From positions 248,001-312,000 of the forward strand of contig NZ_KZ672983.1 of NCBI RefSeq assembly GCF_002970975.1: 64,000 nucleotides of DNA. Reading direction: 5' to 3'. Positions 25,223-33,313 of this stretch are shown piece after piece. Every line of letters begins with the position of its first letter. The first letter of the stretch is position 1. This stretch comes from Microbacterium halophytorum (GTDB lineage Bacteria; Actinomycetota; Actinomycetes; Actinomycetales; Microbacteriaceae). The notes under the pieces are model-generated. The model searched no databases, was not told the origin of the DNA, and worked only from the letters and a program-made list of their open reading frames with translations. The translations under genes were made by a program, and so were the position numbers.

Positions 25223-26008
25223 TCAGAGGCTGAGGATGAACGTCCAGCTGCCCGCCGCGACGGCGGCCGCAATGCTGGCGCCCGCGATCGCCGCGGCCAG
25301 CAGGAGCAGGCCGGCATCGCGGCCGTGCAGGCGCGACGGGCGCGCCCAGGTGCGGGGGCCGCCCGCGCCGAAGCCGCGGGCCTCCATGGCGGTCGCGAGA
25401 TGCGTGCCGCGGCGGATCGCCAGCACGAACAGCGAGAACGCCATGCCGAGGAACCTCCGCATCCGCCCGCGGTCGGCGACGCCCCTCGCCCGCCGCGCGA
25501 GGGCGAGCTCGCGCCAGTCGGCGATCAGCAGCCCGACCAGGCGCAGGCCCGCGAGCGCGCCGAGCACGAAGCGGGCGGGCAGCCGCAGGATCTGCGCGAA
25601 GGCGTCGGCGAGGTCGGTCGGGTCAGTCGTCGACATCAGCACGACCGCGGGCAGCGCGATCGCCATCACGCGCAGCAGGATGGCCAGGGCGAGCGAGATC
25701 GAGCCGTCGCTGATGCGCAGCAGGCCCCACTCGGCGTACACCTGCCCGGCCTCCTGCCCGTAGAGCACCGTCGCGACCGCCGCGACGAGCGCCGCCGCCC
25801 CGATCGGCCACGACCGCCGCCACAGCTCCCGGGCGTTCAGCCGCGCGAACGGCAGCAGCACCAGGGTCAGCGCGAGGCAGACGCCGGCCGAGACGGGGTC
25901 GATCGAGAGCATCAGCGCGATGCCCATGAGCAGCACGGCTCCGAACTTCGCGAGCGCGTTGTTGCGCGCCAGCGGCGAGTGCCGCGCGTCGATCGTGACG
26001 AGGCTCAT
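25223..26008 (-). CDS. ykoC: ECF transporter T component (thiamine/HMP uptake)
   Basis: A 261-residue transmembrane energy-coupling protein. It has about five membrane helices (for example KFGAVLLMGIALMLS, IGAAALVAAVATVLYG, and a final GLLLLAAAIAGASIAAAVAA). The two short Ala-Arg-Gly coupling motifs are visible as ARRARG in the cytoplasmic loop and EARGFG further on; these dock into the ATPase. The start overlaps the ykoD stop by 4 nt. Together with ykoD and ykoE it forms a YkoEDC-type ECF importer for thiamine or its pyrimidine precursor, controlled by the TPP riboswitch upstream of ykoE. Confidence 0.88.
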   Translation of the reverse strand: MSLVTIDARHSPLARNNALAKFGAVLLMGIALMLSIDPVSAGVCLALTLVLLPFARLNARELWRRSWPIGAAALVAAVATVLYGQEAGQVYAEWGLLRISDGSISLALAILLRVMAIALPAVVLMSTTDPTDLADAFAQILRLPARFVLGALAGLRLVGLLIADWRELALARRARGVADRGRMRRFLGMAFSLFVLAIRRGTHLATAMEARGFGAGGPRTWARPSRLHGRDAGLLLLAAAIAGASIAAAVAAGSWTFILSL

Positions 26009-27642
26009 CGCGCACCGCCCCCGTCCGATTCCGCGGCACTCGGCGCGGGCAGCCGCAGCACGTCGTCGGCGAGTGCCGCGACGAGGGGCTCGTCGTGCGT
26101 GACGAGCACGAGGGCCGTGCCATCGTCGCGGAGCGCGGCGAGCATGTCGACGAGTTCGCGCCACGTGCGCGCATCCTGCCCGAATGTCGGCTCGTCGAGC
26201 ACGAGCACGCGGGGCCTCGTGGCGAGCGCCGCCGCGACCGTGAGGCGCCGCTTCTCGCCCCCCGACAGCGTGAACGGGTTCGCGTGCTCGAGGTGCCGCA
26301 GACGCAGCCGGTCGAGCAGCGGGTCGACGCGCGCGGCGGTCTCCGCCGCAGTGAGCTTCAGCGCGCGCGGCCCGACCTCGAGCTCGGCGCGCACCGTCGC
26401 GGCGATGAGCTGGTGCTCGGGCGACTGGAACACGGCGCCGATGCGGGTCAGCAGCTCGCGCGAGGTCCATTCCGCCGGGCTCGCCGTGCTGCGCTGTCTC
26501 CGCCACCACCGGGTGCGGGTCGGCATCGCGCCGACGATCCCCTCCGACGCGGCGTACGCTCCGGATGCCGGGGGCACGAGACCCGCGAGGGCGAGCGCGA
26601 GCGTGGACTTCCCCGCCCCGTTCGGCCCCGTGATCGCGAGCGCGCGCCCCGGCCGCACGGGCACGTCGAGGCCCCCGGCGACGACGCGGTCGCCGCGCGC
26701 GACGGCGAGGTCCGTCGCCGTCAGGAGGTCGGGGGCGTCGGGGGTCGCCCGGTCCTCCGAACGGGCGGCGGGCTCTGAGCCCGCCGCGTACCCCGTCGGC
26801 ACCCACACCCCGGCGTCGGCCAGCTCGGCCGCGAAGCCGCGGAAGACAGCATCAGGGGTGCCGTCAGCGATGAGCCCGGCGGCGCCGAGCACGATCACGC
26901 GGTCGATGTGGTCTGCCCACGCGTCGAGGCGGTGCTCGACGACGACGAGCGTCGCGCCCGTGGCGGCGACCGCCGACAGCACGGCATCGCGCACCTCGAC
27001 GACGCCGGCGGGGTCGAGCTGGGCGGTCGGCTCGTCGAGCAGGAGGAGCCCGGGGCGCATCGCGATCGCACCGGCGAGCGCGAGCCTCTGCTTCTGCCCG
27101 CCCGAGAGCTCGGAGGTCGATCGGTCGAGAGCGAGGCCATGGCCCCCCGCGGTCGCGCCGAGCCCGACGGCGGTGAGCGCCTCGGGCACCCTCCGCCAGA
27201 TCTCATCGCGCTCGACACCGAGGTTCTCGCAGCCGAAGGCGACGTCGTCTCCGACGCGCGAGAGCACGACCTGGGCGTCCGGGTCCTGAAGCACCAGGCC
27301 CGCGCGGCCCCGCGCGAGCGCCGCCGGCTCGCCACCGACGAGCAGCTCGCCCTCGGCCTCGCCGTCCTCGTCGCCGCCGAGCACGCCGGCCATGCCCGCC
27401 ATCAGCGTCGACTTGCCCGAGCCGCTCGCGCCCAGCAGCAGCACGCGCTCGCCGGGCGAGATCTCGAGGTCGAGGCCGCGCGCTGCCCAGTCGTCGCGGC
27501 CCGCGTGACGCCAGCCCCAGCCGCGCGCGGAGACGCCGGCGGCCGAGCCGTGGCCGCCCGAGCGCCGCTCGCCGCTCGCACCCGGCTCGCCCTCGCGGCC
27601 CTTCTCGGTCGCGACGGCGGCTCGGAGCGCCGCCCCGGTCAT
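26005..27642 (-). CDS. ykoD: ECF transporter fused dual ATPase (thiamine/HMP uptake)
   Basis: A 545-residue protein with two complete ABC ATPase domains in one chain, replacing the usual A and A' subunits. Walker A motifs are GASGSGKS (residues 71-78) and GPNGAGKS (339-346). The ABC signatures are LSGGQKQRLALA and LSGGEKRRLTVA, each followed by a Walker B (LLLLDEPTAQLD; VLVLDEPTFG). A 50-residue charged extension precedes the first domain. It powers uptake with YkoC and YkoE. The gene starts 6 bp after the ykoE stop and overlaps ykoC by 4 nt. Confidence 0.92.
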   Translation of the reverse strand: MTGAALRAAVATEKGREGEPGASGERRSGGHGSAAGVSARGWGWRHAGRDDWAARGLDLEISPGERVLLLGASGSGKSTLMAGMAGVLGGDEDGEAEGELLVGGEPAALARGRAGLVLQDPDAQVVLSRVGDDVAFGCENLGVERDEIWRRVPEALTAVGLGATAGGHGLALDRSTSELSGGQKQRLALAGAIAMRPGLLLLDEPTAQLDPAGVVEVRDAVLSAVAATGATLVVVEHRLDAWADHIDRVIVLGAAGLIADGTPDAVFRGFAAELADAGVWVPTGYAAGSEPAARSEDRATPDAPDLLTATDLAVARGDRVVAGGLDVPVRPGRALAITGPNGAGKSTLALALAGLVPPASGAYAASEGIVGAMPTRTRWWRRQRSTASPAEWTSRELLTRIGAVFQSPEHQLIAATVRAELEVGPRALKLTAAETAARVDPLLDRLRLRHLEHANPFTLSGGEKRRLTVAAALATRPRVLVLDEPTFGQDARTWRELVDMLAALRDDGTALVLVTHDEPLVAALADDVLRLPAPSAAESDGGGAR

Positions 27643-27648
27643 CCGGAG

Positions 27649-28254
27649 CTACGCGGCCGCGCGGCGGCGGTCGCGGCCCGACGCGAAGCGGCTGAGCACG
27701 CCGGTGGCCGCCAGCGCCCGTTGCAGCGCCCACGAGCCGATGCCGGCGATCACGATGCCGCTCGCGACGGCGGCGAAGAAGTAGATCGTGCGGGGGCCGA
27801 CGTCGAGGGCGGCGACCGACGAGAACTGCGTGTCGAGGATCGCGACCGACAGGCCGGCGAACAGGCCCGACGAGAGCGCGCCGAGCAGGCGCCAGTTGCC
27901 GTAGAGCAGGATCGCGAACCCGATCTCGGCGCCGATGCCCTCGACGACGCCCCACAGGAACGTCTCGGCAGCCCACTGCGTGCCGAGCGCCATCGAGACA
28001 GTTGCGGCGACGATCTCGGTGAAGAAGGCGGCGCCCGGCTTCCGGATGATCAGGCCGCCGAGGACGCCGGCGAACAGCCAGCCGCCGGCGGTCAGTCCCG
28101 ACAGGCCCGGCGTGAACGAGAGCGCGGCGTCGAACGCGGGCCAGGCGAGGCCCCAGAGCCAGAAGACGACGCCGGATGCGACGCCGACGACCGCGGCGAC
28201 GACGATATCGACGACCCGCCATGTGCGGCGAGCGGGCACGGCAGACTTGTTCAT
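27649..28254 (-). CDS. ykoE: ECF transporter S component (thiamine/hydroxymethylpyrimidine)
   Basis: A 201-residue integral membrane protein with about six helices (TWRVVDIVVAAVVGVASGVVFW, AGGWLFAGVLGGLIIRKPGAAFF, AAETFLWGVVEGIGAEIGFAI and others). The patterns IIRKPGAAFFTEIVAA and WGVVEGIGAEIGFA are typical of YkoE, the substrate-binding subunit for thiamine or its HMP moiety. It is the first gene of the ykoEDC operon, and a TPP riboswitch sits directly in its leader, which supports the substrate assignment strongly. Confidence 0.92.
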   Translation of the reverse strand: MNKSAVPARRTWRVVDIVVAAVVGVASGVVFWLWGLAWPAFDAALSFTPGLSGLTAGGWLFAGVLGGLIIRKPGAAFFTEIVAATVSMALGTQWAAETFLWGVVEGIGAEIGFAILLYGNWRLLGALSSGLFAGLSVAILDTQFSSVAALDVGPRTIYFFAAVASGIVIAGIGSWALQRALAATGVLSRFASGRDRRRAAA

Positions 28255-28261
28255 CGTGTTC

Positions 28262-28356
28262 CTTCCTTCGCTGGCATGACCCAGATCAGGTGTGACGGTC
28301 GAAGCGCTTGTCGCTTCCTCTCAGTCCGGCGTGCCGGACTCCCGTGGTGATCCGCT
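28262..28356 (-). promoter_or_regulatory. TPP (thiamine pyrophosphate) riboswitch
   Basis: On the minus strand the leader of ykoE contains the conserved TPP-aptamer pieces in order: CACGGGAGTCC near 28350-28338, CTGAGA at 28324-28319, and CACCTGATCTGGGTCATGCC followed by AGCGAAGGAA, ending at about 28262. The end of the aptamer lies only about 8 nt before the ykoE start, so TPP binding probably hides the start region and lowers translation. The aptamer begins only about 5-10 nt after the stop of the upstream gene at 28361. Confidence 0.93.
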
Positions 28357-28360
28357 AAGG

Positions 28361-28705
28361 CTAGCGCACCCGGCGCAGCCTGTCGGCGGGCACGGGGACG
28401 GGCAGCTCGTAGTAGACCTGCGGTGCGCCGACGGCGCCGCCGTCGTCCTCCTTCACCCGCACGCGCCCCGCGTGCACCTCCGCGATGCGCACGCGCAGCC
28501 ACGTGCCGTCGTCGTGCAGGAGCTCGTACGGCTCCGCGAGGTAGGACAGGCCGAGCTCGTCGAGCGTGCGTTCCGCCTCGAACCAGTCCACGACGCCCGT
28601 GCGCTCGTGCCCGAGGAGGTCGACGACGACGAAGCCTTCGCCCTCGGGTCGCATCCAGCCGAGGGTCTCGCCGTCGAGGTTGCGCCTGTGCTCGATGGGA
28701 TCCAT
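28361..28705 (-). CDS. Hypothetical protein (114 aa)
   Basis: The protein begins MDPIEHRRNLDGETLGWMRPEGEG. It has no membrane helix and no recognised domain. The central part, VVVDLLGHERTGVVDWFEAERTLDELGLSYLAEPYELL, and the C-terminal beta-rich VRIAEVHAGRVRVKEDDGG suggest a small mixed alpha/beta protein. A -10 box (TAGCCT, 28717-28712) lies 6 nt before the ATG, so it appears leaderless. It is divergent from the carboxypeptidase-like gene, and its end almost touches the TPP riboswitch, so its transcription may run into the thiamine operon. Confidence 0.65.
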   Translation of the reverse strand: MDPIEHRRNLDGETLGWMRPEGEGFVVVDLLGHERTGVVDWFEAERTLDELGLSYLAEPYELLHDDGTWLRVRIAEVHAGRVRVKEDDGGAVGAPQVYYELPVPVPADRLRRVR

Positions 28706-28711
28706 CGCGGG

Positions 28712-28717
28712 AGGCTA
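28712..28717 (-). promoter_or_regulatory. -10 box of a leaderless promoter (minus)
   Basis: TAGCCT on the minus strand lies 6 nt before the ATG at 28705. Confidence 0.45.
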
Positions 28718-28770
28718 TCACTGTCCCCGCGGTTCCAGGGTTCCGCCAGCGATCCCGCGGCGCGGGGCGG

Positions 28771-28776
28771 TAGCGT
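28771..28776 (+). promoter_or_regulatory. -10 box of a leaderless promoter (plus)
   Basis: TAGCGT lies 7 nt before the GTG at 28784 with no ribosome binding site between. It supports that GTG as the start of the carboxypeptidase-like gene. Confidence 0.45.
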
Positions 28777-28783
28777 ATTGCAC

Positions 28784-30943
28784 GTGCCCACCGACGATGT
28801 CACTCCCGCCGGCGACGCGCCGCGCGACAGCTCCGCGCCCGACGAGGGCGCGCAGGGTCCGCTGCGCGCCATGTCGCTGAGCGACCTCGAGCCGGAACCC
28901 GCAGACGAACCGGCCCCGCGCCGCGTCTCCCGCCGCGAGGCGCGTGCGCGCCGCGAGGCCGCCCGCGCGGAACAGGAGGCCGCGCCCCGCGGCGAGGCGG
29001 CGAAGCTCCCGGTCTCGACCCCGGTCGGCGGCGCGTTCCGCTCGTCGGCGTCGCAGGGCGGGCCCGCGGCTCCGGACGCCCAGGCCCCCGCAGAAGCACC
29101 CGCCAAGAAGCGCGGCCGCCGCGCCGCGGCGGGCGCTGCGGCCTCGGCCGCGGCCACGGCGGAGCCCGCACCGACGAAGCCTGCCGCAGCGACACCGCCC
29201 GCGCAGGCCGCCGGCGCCTCCTCGGCGGCGAAGGCCGATCCTCCCGCCGGCGAGGCGCGCCGCCCCAGCGAACTGAGCGTGGACACCCGCGAGAATCCGC
29301 TCGCGGCGCTCGGGCTGGACACGACGTCCCTCGACTCCCTGAGCGACGGCACGAGCGAGATCCCCGTCGCCGGCTCGCAGAGCACGCGGACGCCCACCGG
29401 GCGCGGCGCGGCCGGCGCGGCGCCCGCGGCGGCGGCCGCATCCGGTGCCGACGAGGCCGCGACGCGGCAGGCCGCCGCCTCCGAGGCGACCGTGGCGATG
29501 AACGCCCAGGAGCCGGCCGACAGGACCGCCGTCCTGCCCGCCGCGGGGGCGGAGACCGTCGCACTCGACGCGCCCGTTCCCGAGAAGGAGCAGGCGGCGA
29601 AGCCCGCGAGGAAGTCCCCGGGCGCGACGGCACTCGGCTGGGTCAGCGCCGCCGACATCGCGCTGCGGAACCGCCCGCCGCAGCCCCAGACCGATGAAGA
29701 CCCGGAGCCGCTCGTGCCGCGCCACCGTCGCTCGCCGCTCCCGATCATCGCCCCGATCGTCACCGCCGCGGTCCTCGCGGGCGTGTACGTCGGCGCCTGC
29801 GCCCTCTGGCCGCTCGGAGCGCTGGAGCCCCAGGTCGACCAGGCGTCGATCGAGAGCCCCGAAGGGGCCGCGCTGGAGCTCGCCTGGCCGAACGACGGCA
29901 CCGCCGCCGTCAGCGTCGTCGAGGCAGGCAGTGACATCACCGCGTCGGGCGACGACGCCGTCGTGATGGCGAGCATCACGAAGCTCGTCTCCGTGCTGAT
30001 GGTGCTCGAACGCGCGCCGCTCGAGGTCGGCGAGGACGGTCCGTCCTACGACTGGACCTACGACGACGTTCCCGTCTACCACGACCCGTACGTCTTCACG
30101 GGTCAGTCGCGGCTCGAGTTCCCCATCGACGGCTCGCTCACCGAGTACCAGATGCTGCAGGGCGTGCTGCTCGGTTCGGCGAACAACTACATCGACCGCC
30201 TCGTCGACGAGGTGTTCGGCTCCCGCGAGGAGTTCCTCGCGGCCGTTCCCGGCTGGCTGGAGGAGAACAACCTCGAGACCGTCTCGGTCGTCGACGCGAG
30301 CGGCATCGACTGGGGCAACACGGCCTCGGCCGCCGATATGGCGCGCCTCGGCCGGCTCGCGCTCGAGAACCCCGTCGTCGCCGAGATCGTCGCGCAGAAG
30401 TCGGCCGAGATCCCCGGCGCGGGCGAAGTCGAGAACTCCAACCCCCTCATCGGCGACGAGGGCGTGATCGGCGTCAAGACGGGCACGCAGTTCGGGTACT
30501 ACAACCTCGTGACCGCCAAGGAGATCGAATCCGACGGCGCGACGATCACGGTCATCTCCTCCGTCACGGGGCAGCCGGATGAGGAGGGCCGCGACATCGT
30601 GTCGCGCGACCTCCTCGACCAGGTGGCCGAGGCCGCGCAGCAGAGCACCGTCGTGGTTCCCGCGGGGACGACCGTCGGCTCCGTCACGACGGAATGGGGC
30701 GACACGGCGGAGCTGATCACGCCCGACGACGTCTCGCTCGTGCTCTGGGACGGCGCGACCGCCGAGATCAGCACGACCCTCGACGAGGTGCTCGGGCACG
30801 AAGCAGGCGATGAGGTCGGCGAGGTGCGAGCGCGCGGTTCGTTCGCCGAGGCGACGGCGACCGTGCAGCTCTCCGACGAGGTGTCCGGCCCCTCGCTCGG
30901 CTGGCGCCTGAGCCACCCGCTGGCGCTCCTCGGGCTCGACTGA
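28784..30943 (+). CDS. D-alanyl-D-alanine carboxypeptidase-like protein with long cytoplasmic N-terminus
   Basis: A 719-residue membrane-anchored protein. Residues 1 to about 315 are an Ala/Pro/Arg/Glu-rich, low-complexity, probably disordered cytoplasmic segment. A single membrane helix follows (PIIAPIVTAAVLAGVYVGACALW, about 317-340). The outer part is an S11-type penicillin-binding domain: SITK at 397-400 gives the catalytic Ser, SAN at 465-467, and KTG at 565-567. Such enzymes trim the terminal D-Ala of peptidoglycan stem peptides. The GTG start is supported by a -10 box 7 nt upstream; ATG at 28872 is an alternative. The long N-terminal tail is unusual compared with secreted PBP5-type enzymes and may recruit cytoplasmic partners. 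Confidence 0.82.
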   Translation: MPTDDVTPAGDAPRDSSAPDEGAQGPLRAMSLSDLEPEPADEPAPRRVSRREARARREAARAEQEAAPRGEAAKLPVSTPVGGAFRSSASQGGPAAPDAQAPAEAPAKKRGRRAAAGAAASAAATAEPAPTKPAAATPPAQAAGASSAAKADPPAGEARRPSELSVDTRENPLAALGLDTTSLDSLSDGTSEIPVAGSQSTRTPTGRGAAGAAPAAAAASGADEAATRQAAASEATVAMNAQEPADRTAVLPAAGAETVALDAPVPEKEQAAKPARKSPGATALGWVSAADIALRNRPPQPQTDEDPEPLVPRHRRSPLPIIAPIVTAAVLAGVYVGACALWPLGALEPQVDQASIESPEGAALELAWPNDGTAAVSVVEAGSDITASGDDAVVMASITKLVSVLMVLERAPLEVGEDGPSYDWTYDDVPVYHDPYVFTGQSRLEFPIDGSLTEYQMLQGVLLGSANNYIDRLVDEVFGSREEFLAAVPGWLEENNLETVSVVDASGIDWGNTASAADMARLGRLALENPVVAEIVAQKSAEIPGAGEVENSNPLIGDEGVIGVKTGTQFGYYNLVTAKEIESDGATITVISSVTGQPDEEGRDIVSRDLLDQVAEAAQQSTVVVPAGTTVGSVTTEWGDTAELITPDDVSLVLWDGATAEISTTLDEVLGHEAGDEVGEVRARGSFAEATATVQLSDEVSGPSLGWRLSHPLALLGLD

Positions 30944-30984
30944 GCCCCCGACGACGCCGAGCATCCGACTCGAGCTCGAGCGAA

Positions 30985-31075
30985 CACAACGCAGTCGGCT
31001 CTCGCCGCGGCTGCCGCGGCGGCCCTCGGCCGCGGGGCTCCCGCCCCGCTCCCTGCGAAGGATGACTGCGCTGTG
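30985..31075. repeat. Intergenic inverted-repeat element, copy 3
   Basis: The ends CACAACGCAGTC (30985-30996) and GACTGCGCTGTG (31064-31075) are inverted repeats with one mismatch, matching the ends of copies 1 and 2 about 6 kb away. The interior is GC-rich with CCGCGG motifs. It lies between the convergent carboxypeptidase and ABC exporter genes, just before a terminator hairpin. Confidence 0.65.
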
Positions 31076-31089
31076 CTCCCGGCACTTGG

Positions 31090-31129
31090 CCGGGCGTCCC
31101 GCAGAGCCTGAGCTCTGCGGGACGCCCGG
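31090..31129. terminator. Bidirectional terminator hairpin
   Basis: An 18-bp perfect stem (31090-31107 with 31112-31129) closes a CTGA tetraloop between convergent genes. It ends 10 bp from the stop of the exporter gene at 31139. Confidence 0.8.
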
Positions 31130-31138
31130 TATCAGCGG

Positions 31139-33313
31139 CTAGCCGCGGTCGTCAGCGGGCGACTCCGCCGATGCGTCTCCGGCGCCCGCGGCATCCGCCG
31201 CGACAGCGGCGTCCGCGCTGCCGGCTACGGCAACCGCACCCTCGGCGGTGCCCGCTCCCTCGGCCGCCTCCGGCTCCCGGACGATCGGGATCTCGCCCGT
31301 CTCGAGGGCCTCCTCGGCATCGATGTCGACGGCGGCGTGCTCGAACTGGCTCTGGTACAGGCGCCAGTACGCACCGCGGCGCGAGATGAGCTCGTCGTGG
31401 TCGCCCTGCTCGACGATCGCACCCTGCTCCATCACGAGGATGAGGTCGGCGTCGCGGATGGTCGACAGGCGGTGAGCGATCACGAACGACGTGCGGCCGG
31501 TGCGCAGCGCCGCCATCGCGTGCTGCAGCAGCAGCTCGGTGCGGGTGTCGACGGAACTCGTCGCCTCGTCGAGGATCAGCACCTGCGGCCGGCGCAGGAA
31601 CGCGCGCGCGATCGTGATGAGCTGGCGCTCGCCCGCCGAGACGTTCGCCGCGTCCTCCTCCAGCTGCGTCTCGTAGCCGTCGGGCAGCGAGTGCACGAAG
31701 CGGTCGACGTACGTGGCCTCCGCGGCCTCGCGCACCTCGTCGTCCGTCGCGCTCTCGTTGCCGTACCGGATGTTGTCGAAGATCGTCCCGGCGAACAGCC
31801 ACGGGTCCTGCAGCACCATGCCGGTGCGCGAGCGCAGGTCGGCGCGCGTCATCTCGCCGACGCTCTGCCCGTCGATCGTGATAGCGCCGCCGTCGAGCTC
31901 GTAGAACCGCATCAGCAGGTTGACGAGCGTCGTCTTGCCCGCGCCCGTCGGCCCCACGATCGCGACCGTCTGACCCGGTTCGACGCGGAAGGACAGGTCC
32001 TGGATGAGCGGCTGCTCCGGCGCGTACGAGAACGAGACGTTCTGGAACTCGATGACGCCCTTGCCGTCGGCGGGCGCCGTGGGGGCGTCCTCAGCATCCG
32101 GGTCCTGCTCATCCTGGTCGAGCAGGTCGAAGACGCGCTCGGCCGACGCCGTTCCCGACTGCACGACCGGCAGCATGCCGCCGAGCTCCGTCAGGGGTTG
32201 CGTGAACTGCTGCGAGTACTGCACGAAGGCCTGCACGTCGCCGATCCGGATCTGGCCGCTGGCGACCATGACGCCGCCGAGCACCGCGATGCCGGCGTAG
32301 GTGAGATAGCCGACGAACTGCATCGACGGCATCATCACGCCGGAGAGGAACTGCGCCTTGAACGACGCCTGGTAGAGCTCCTCGTTCTCCTCGCGGAACG
32401 CGTCGGCGACGGCCTTCTCGCGGCCGAACACCTTCACGAGCGCGTGGCCCGAGAACGACTCCTCGACGCGCGAGTTGAGGCGGCCGACCTTCTTCCACTG
32501 CGACTGGAACGCCTTCTGCGACTTCGGGCCGATGACGCCCATGATGATGCCGATCAGCGGCAGCGACACGAGCGCGACGAGCGCGAGCTGCCACGAGATC
32601 GAGAACATCATGCCGACGACGCCGCCGACCATGAGCAGCGACGTGATCGCCCCGGAGAGCGACTGCTGCAGGGTCTGCGTCATGTTGTCGACGTCGTTCG
32701 TGACGCGGCTGATCAGCTCGCCGCGCTGCACCTTGTCGAAGTAGCTCAGCGGGAGGCGGTTGATCTTGTGCTCGATGTCTTCGCGCAGGCGCCACATGGT
32801 GCGGACCATGACCACGTTGATGATGTAACCCTGCGCCCACTGCAGCAGCGCGCCGACGACGTAGACGAGGATCGCCCAGATCACGACGGTGCGCAGCTGC
32901 TCGAAGTCGATGCCGGCGCCCGGTGTGAAGGTCTCCATGGCGGCGACCATGTTGGCGAAGTCGTTCTCACCCGCCGCCTCGAGGGCCGCGACCACCTCGT
33001 CCTGGCTCATGCCGGCGAACTGCTCGCCCGCCATGAGCGACATCACGCCCTCGAAGACGACGTTGGTCGCCTCACCGAGGATCTTCGGGCCGGCGACCGA
33101 GAGCACGACGCCGATGGCGCCGAGCAGAGTCGCAAAGCCGAACACCCACGCGTGGGGCTTCAGCAGCCCGATGAACCGCTTGAAGCTCGGCCAGAAGTTC
33201 TGCGGCTTACCACCCAGCGCGCCGGGCTCCGCGGCGCCGGCGGCGATCATCGCCTCCTGCGCTTCGCGCTCCTCGTCGCTCAGGGCGATCGTGCTCTGCG
33301 TGTTGTCGCTCAT
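31139..33313 (-). CDS. ABC exporter, fused permease/ATPase, subunit 2
   Basis: A 724-residue half-transporter. Residues of about 45-370 hold a six-helix exporter membrane domain (WVFGFATLLGAIGVVLS; VVIWAILVYVVGALLQWAQG). The ATPase domain has Walker A GPTGAGKT, Q-loop LQDPWLFAGT, signature VSAGERQLI, and Walker B VLILDEATSSVD with catalytic Glu. A large extracellular insertion (VMSLMAGEQFAGMSQDEVVAALEAAGENDF) and an Ala/Glu-rich tail of about 60 residues are additional. It overlaps the partner gene by 4 nt and surely forms a heterodimer with it. The signature differs from the canonical LSGGQ, so the two sites may be unequal. The substrate is unknown (drug or lipid-like). Confidence 0.88.
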   Translation of the reverse strand: MSDNTQSTIALSDEEREAQEAMIAAGAAEPGALGGKPQNFWPSFKRFIGLLKPHAWVFGFATLLGAIGVVLSVAGPKILGEATNVVFEGVMSLMAGEQFAGMSQDEVVAALEAAGENDFANMVAAMETFTPGAGIDFEQLRTVVIWAILVYVVGALLQWAQGYIINVVMVRTMWRLREDIEHKINRLPLSYFDKVQRGELISRVTNDVDNMTQTLQQSLSGAITSLLMVGGVVGMMFSISWQLALVALVSLPLIGIIMGVIGPKSQKAFQSQWKKVGRLNSRVEESFSGHALVKVFGREKAVADAFREENEELYQASFKAQFLSGVMMPSMQFVGYLTYAGIAVLGGVMVASGQIRIGDVQAFVQYSQQFTQPLTELGGMLPVVQSGTASAERVFDLLDQDEQDPDAEDAPTAPADGKGVIEFQNVSFSYAPEQPLIQDLSFRVEPGQTVAIVGPTGAGKTTLVNLLMRFYELDGGAITIDGQSVGEMTRADLRSRTGMVLQDPWLFAGTIFDNIRYGNESATDDEVREAAEATYVDRFVHSLPDGYETQLEEDAANVSAGERQLITIARAFLRRPQVLILDEATSSVDTRTELLLQHAMAALRTGRTSFVIAHRLSTIRDADLILVMEQGAIVEQGDHDELISRRGAYWRLYQSQFEHAAVDIDAEEALETGEIPIVREPEAAEGAGTAEGAVAVAGSADAAVAADAAGAGDASAESPADDRG

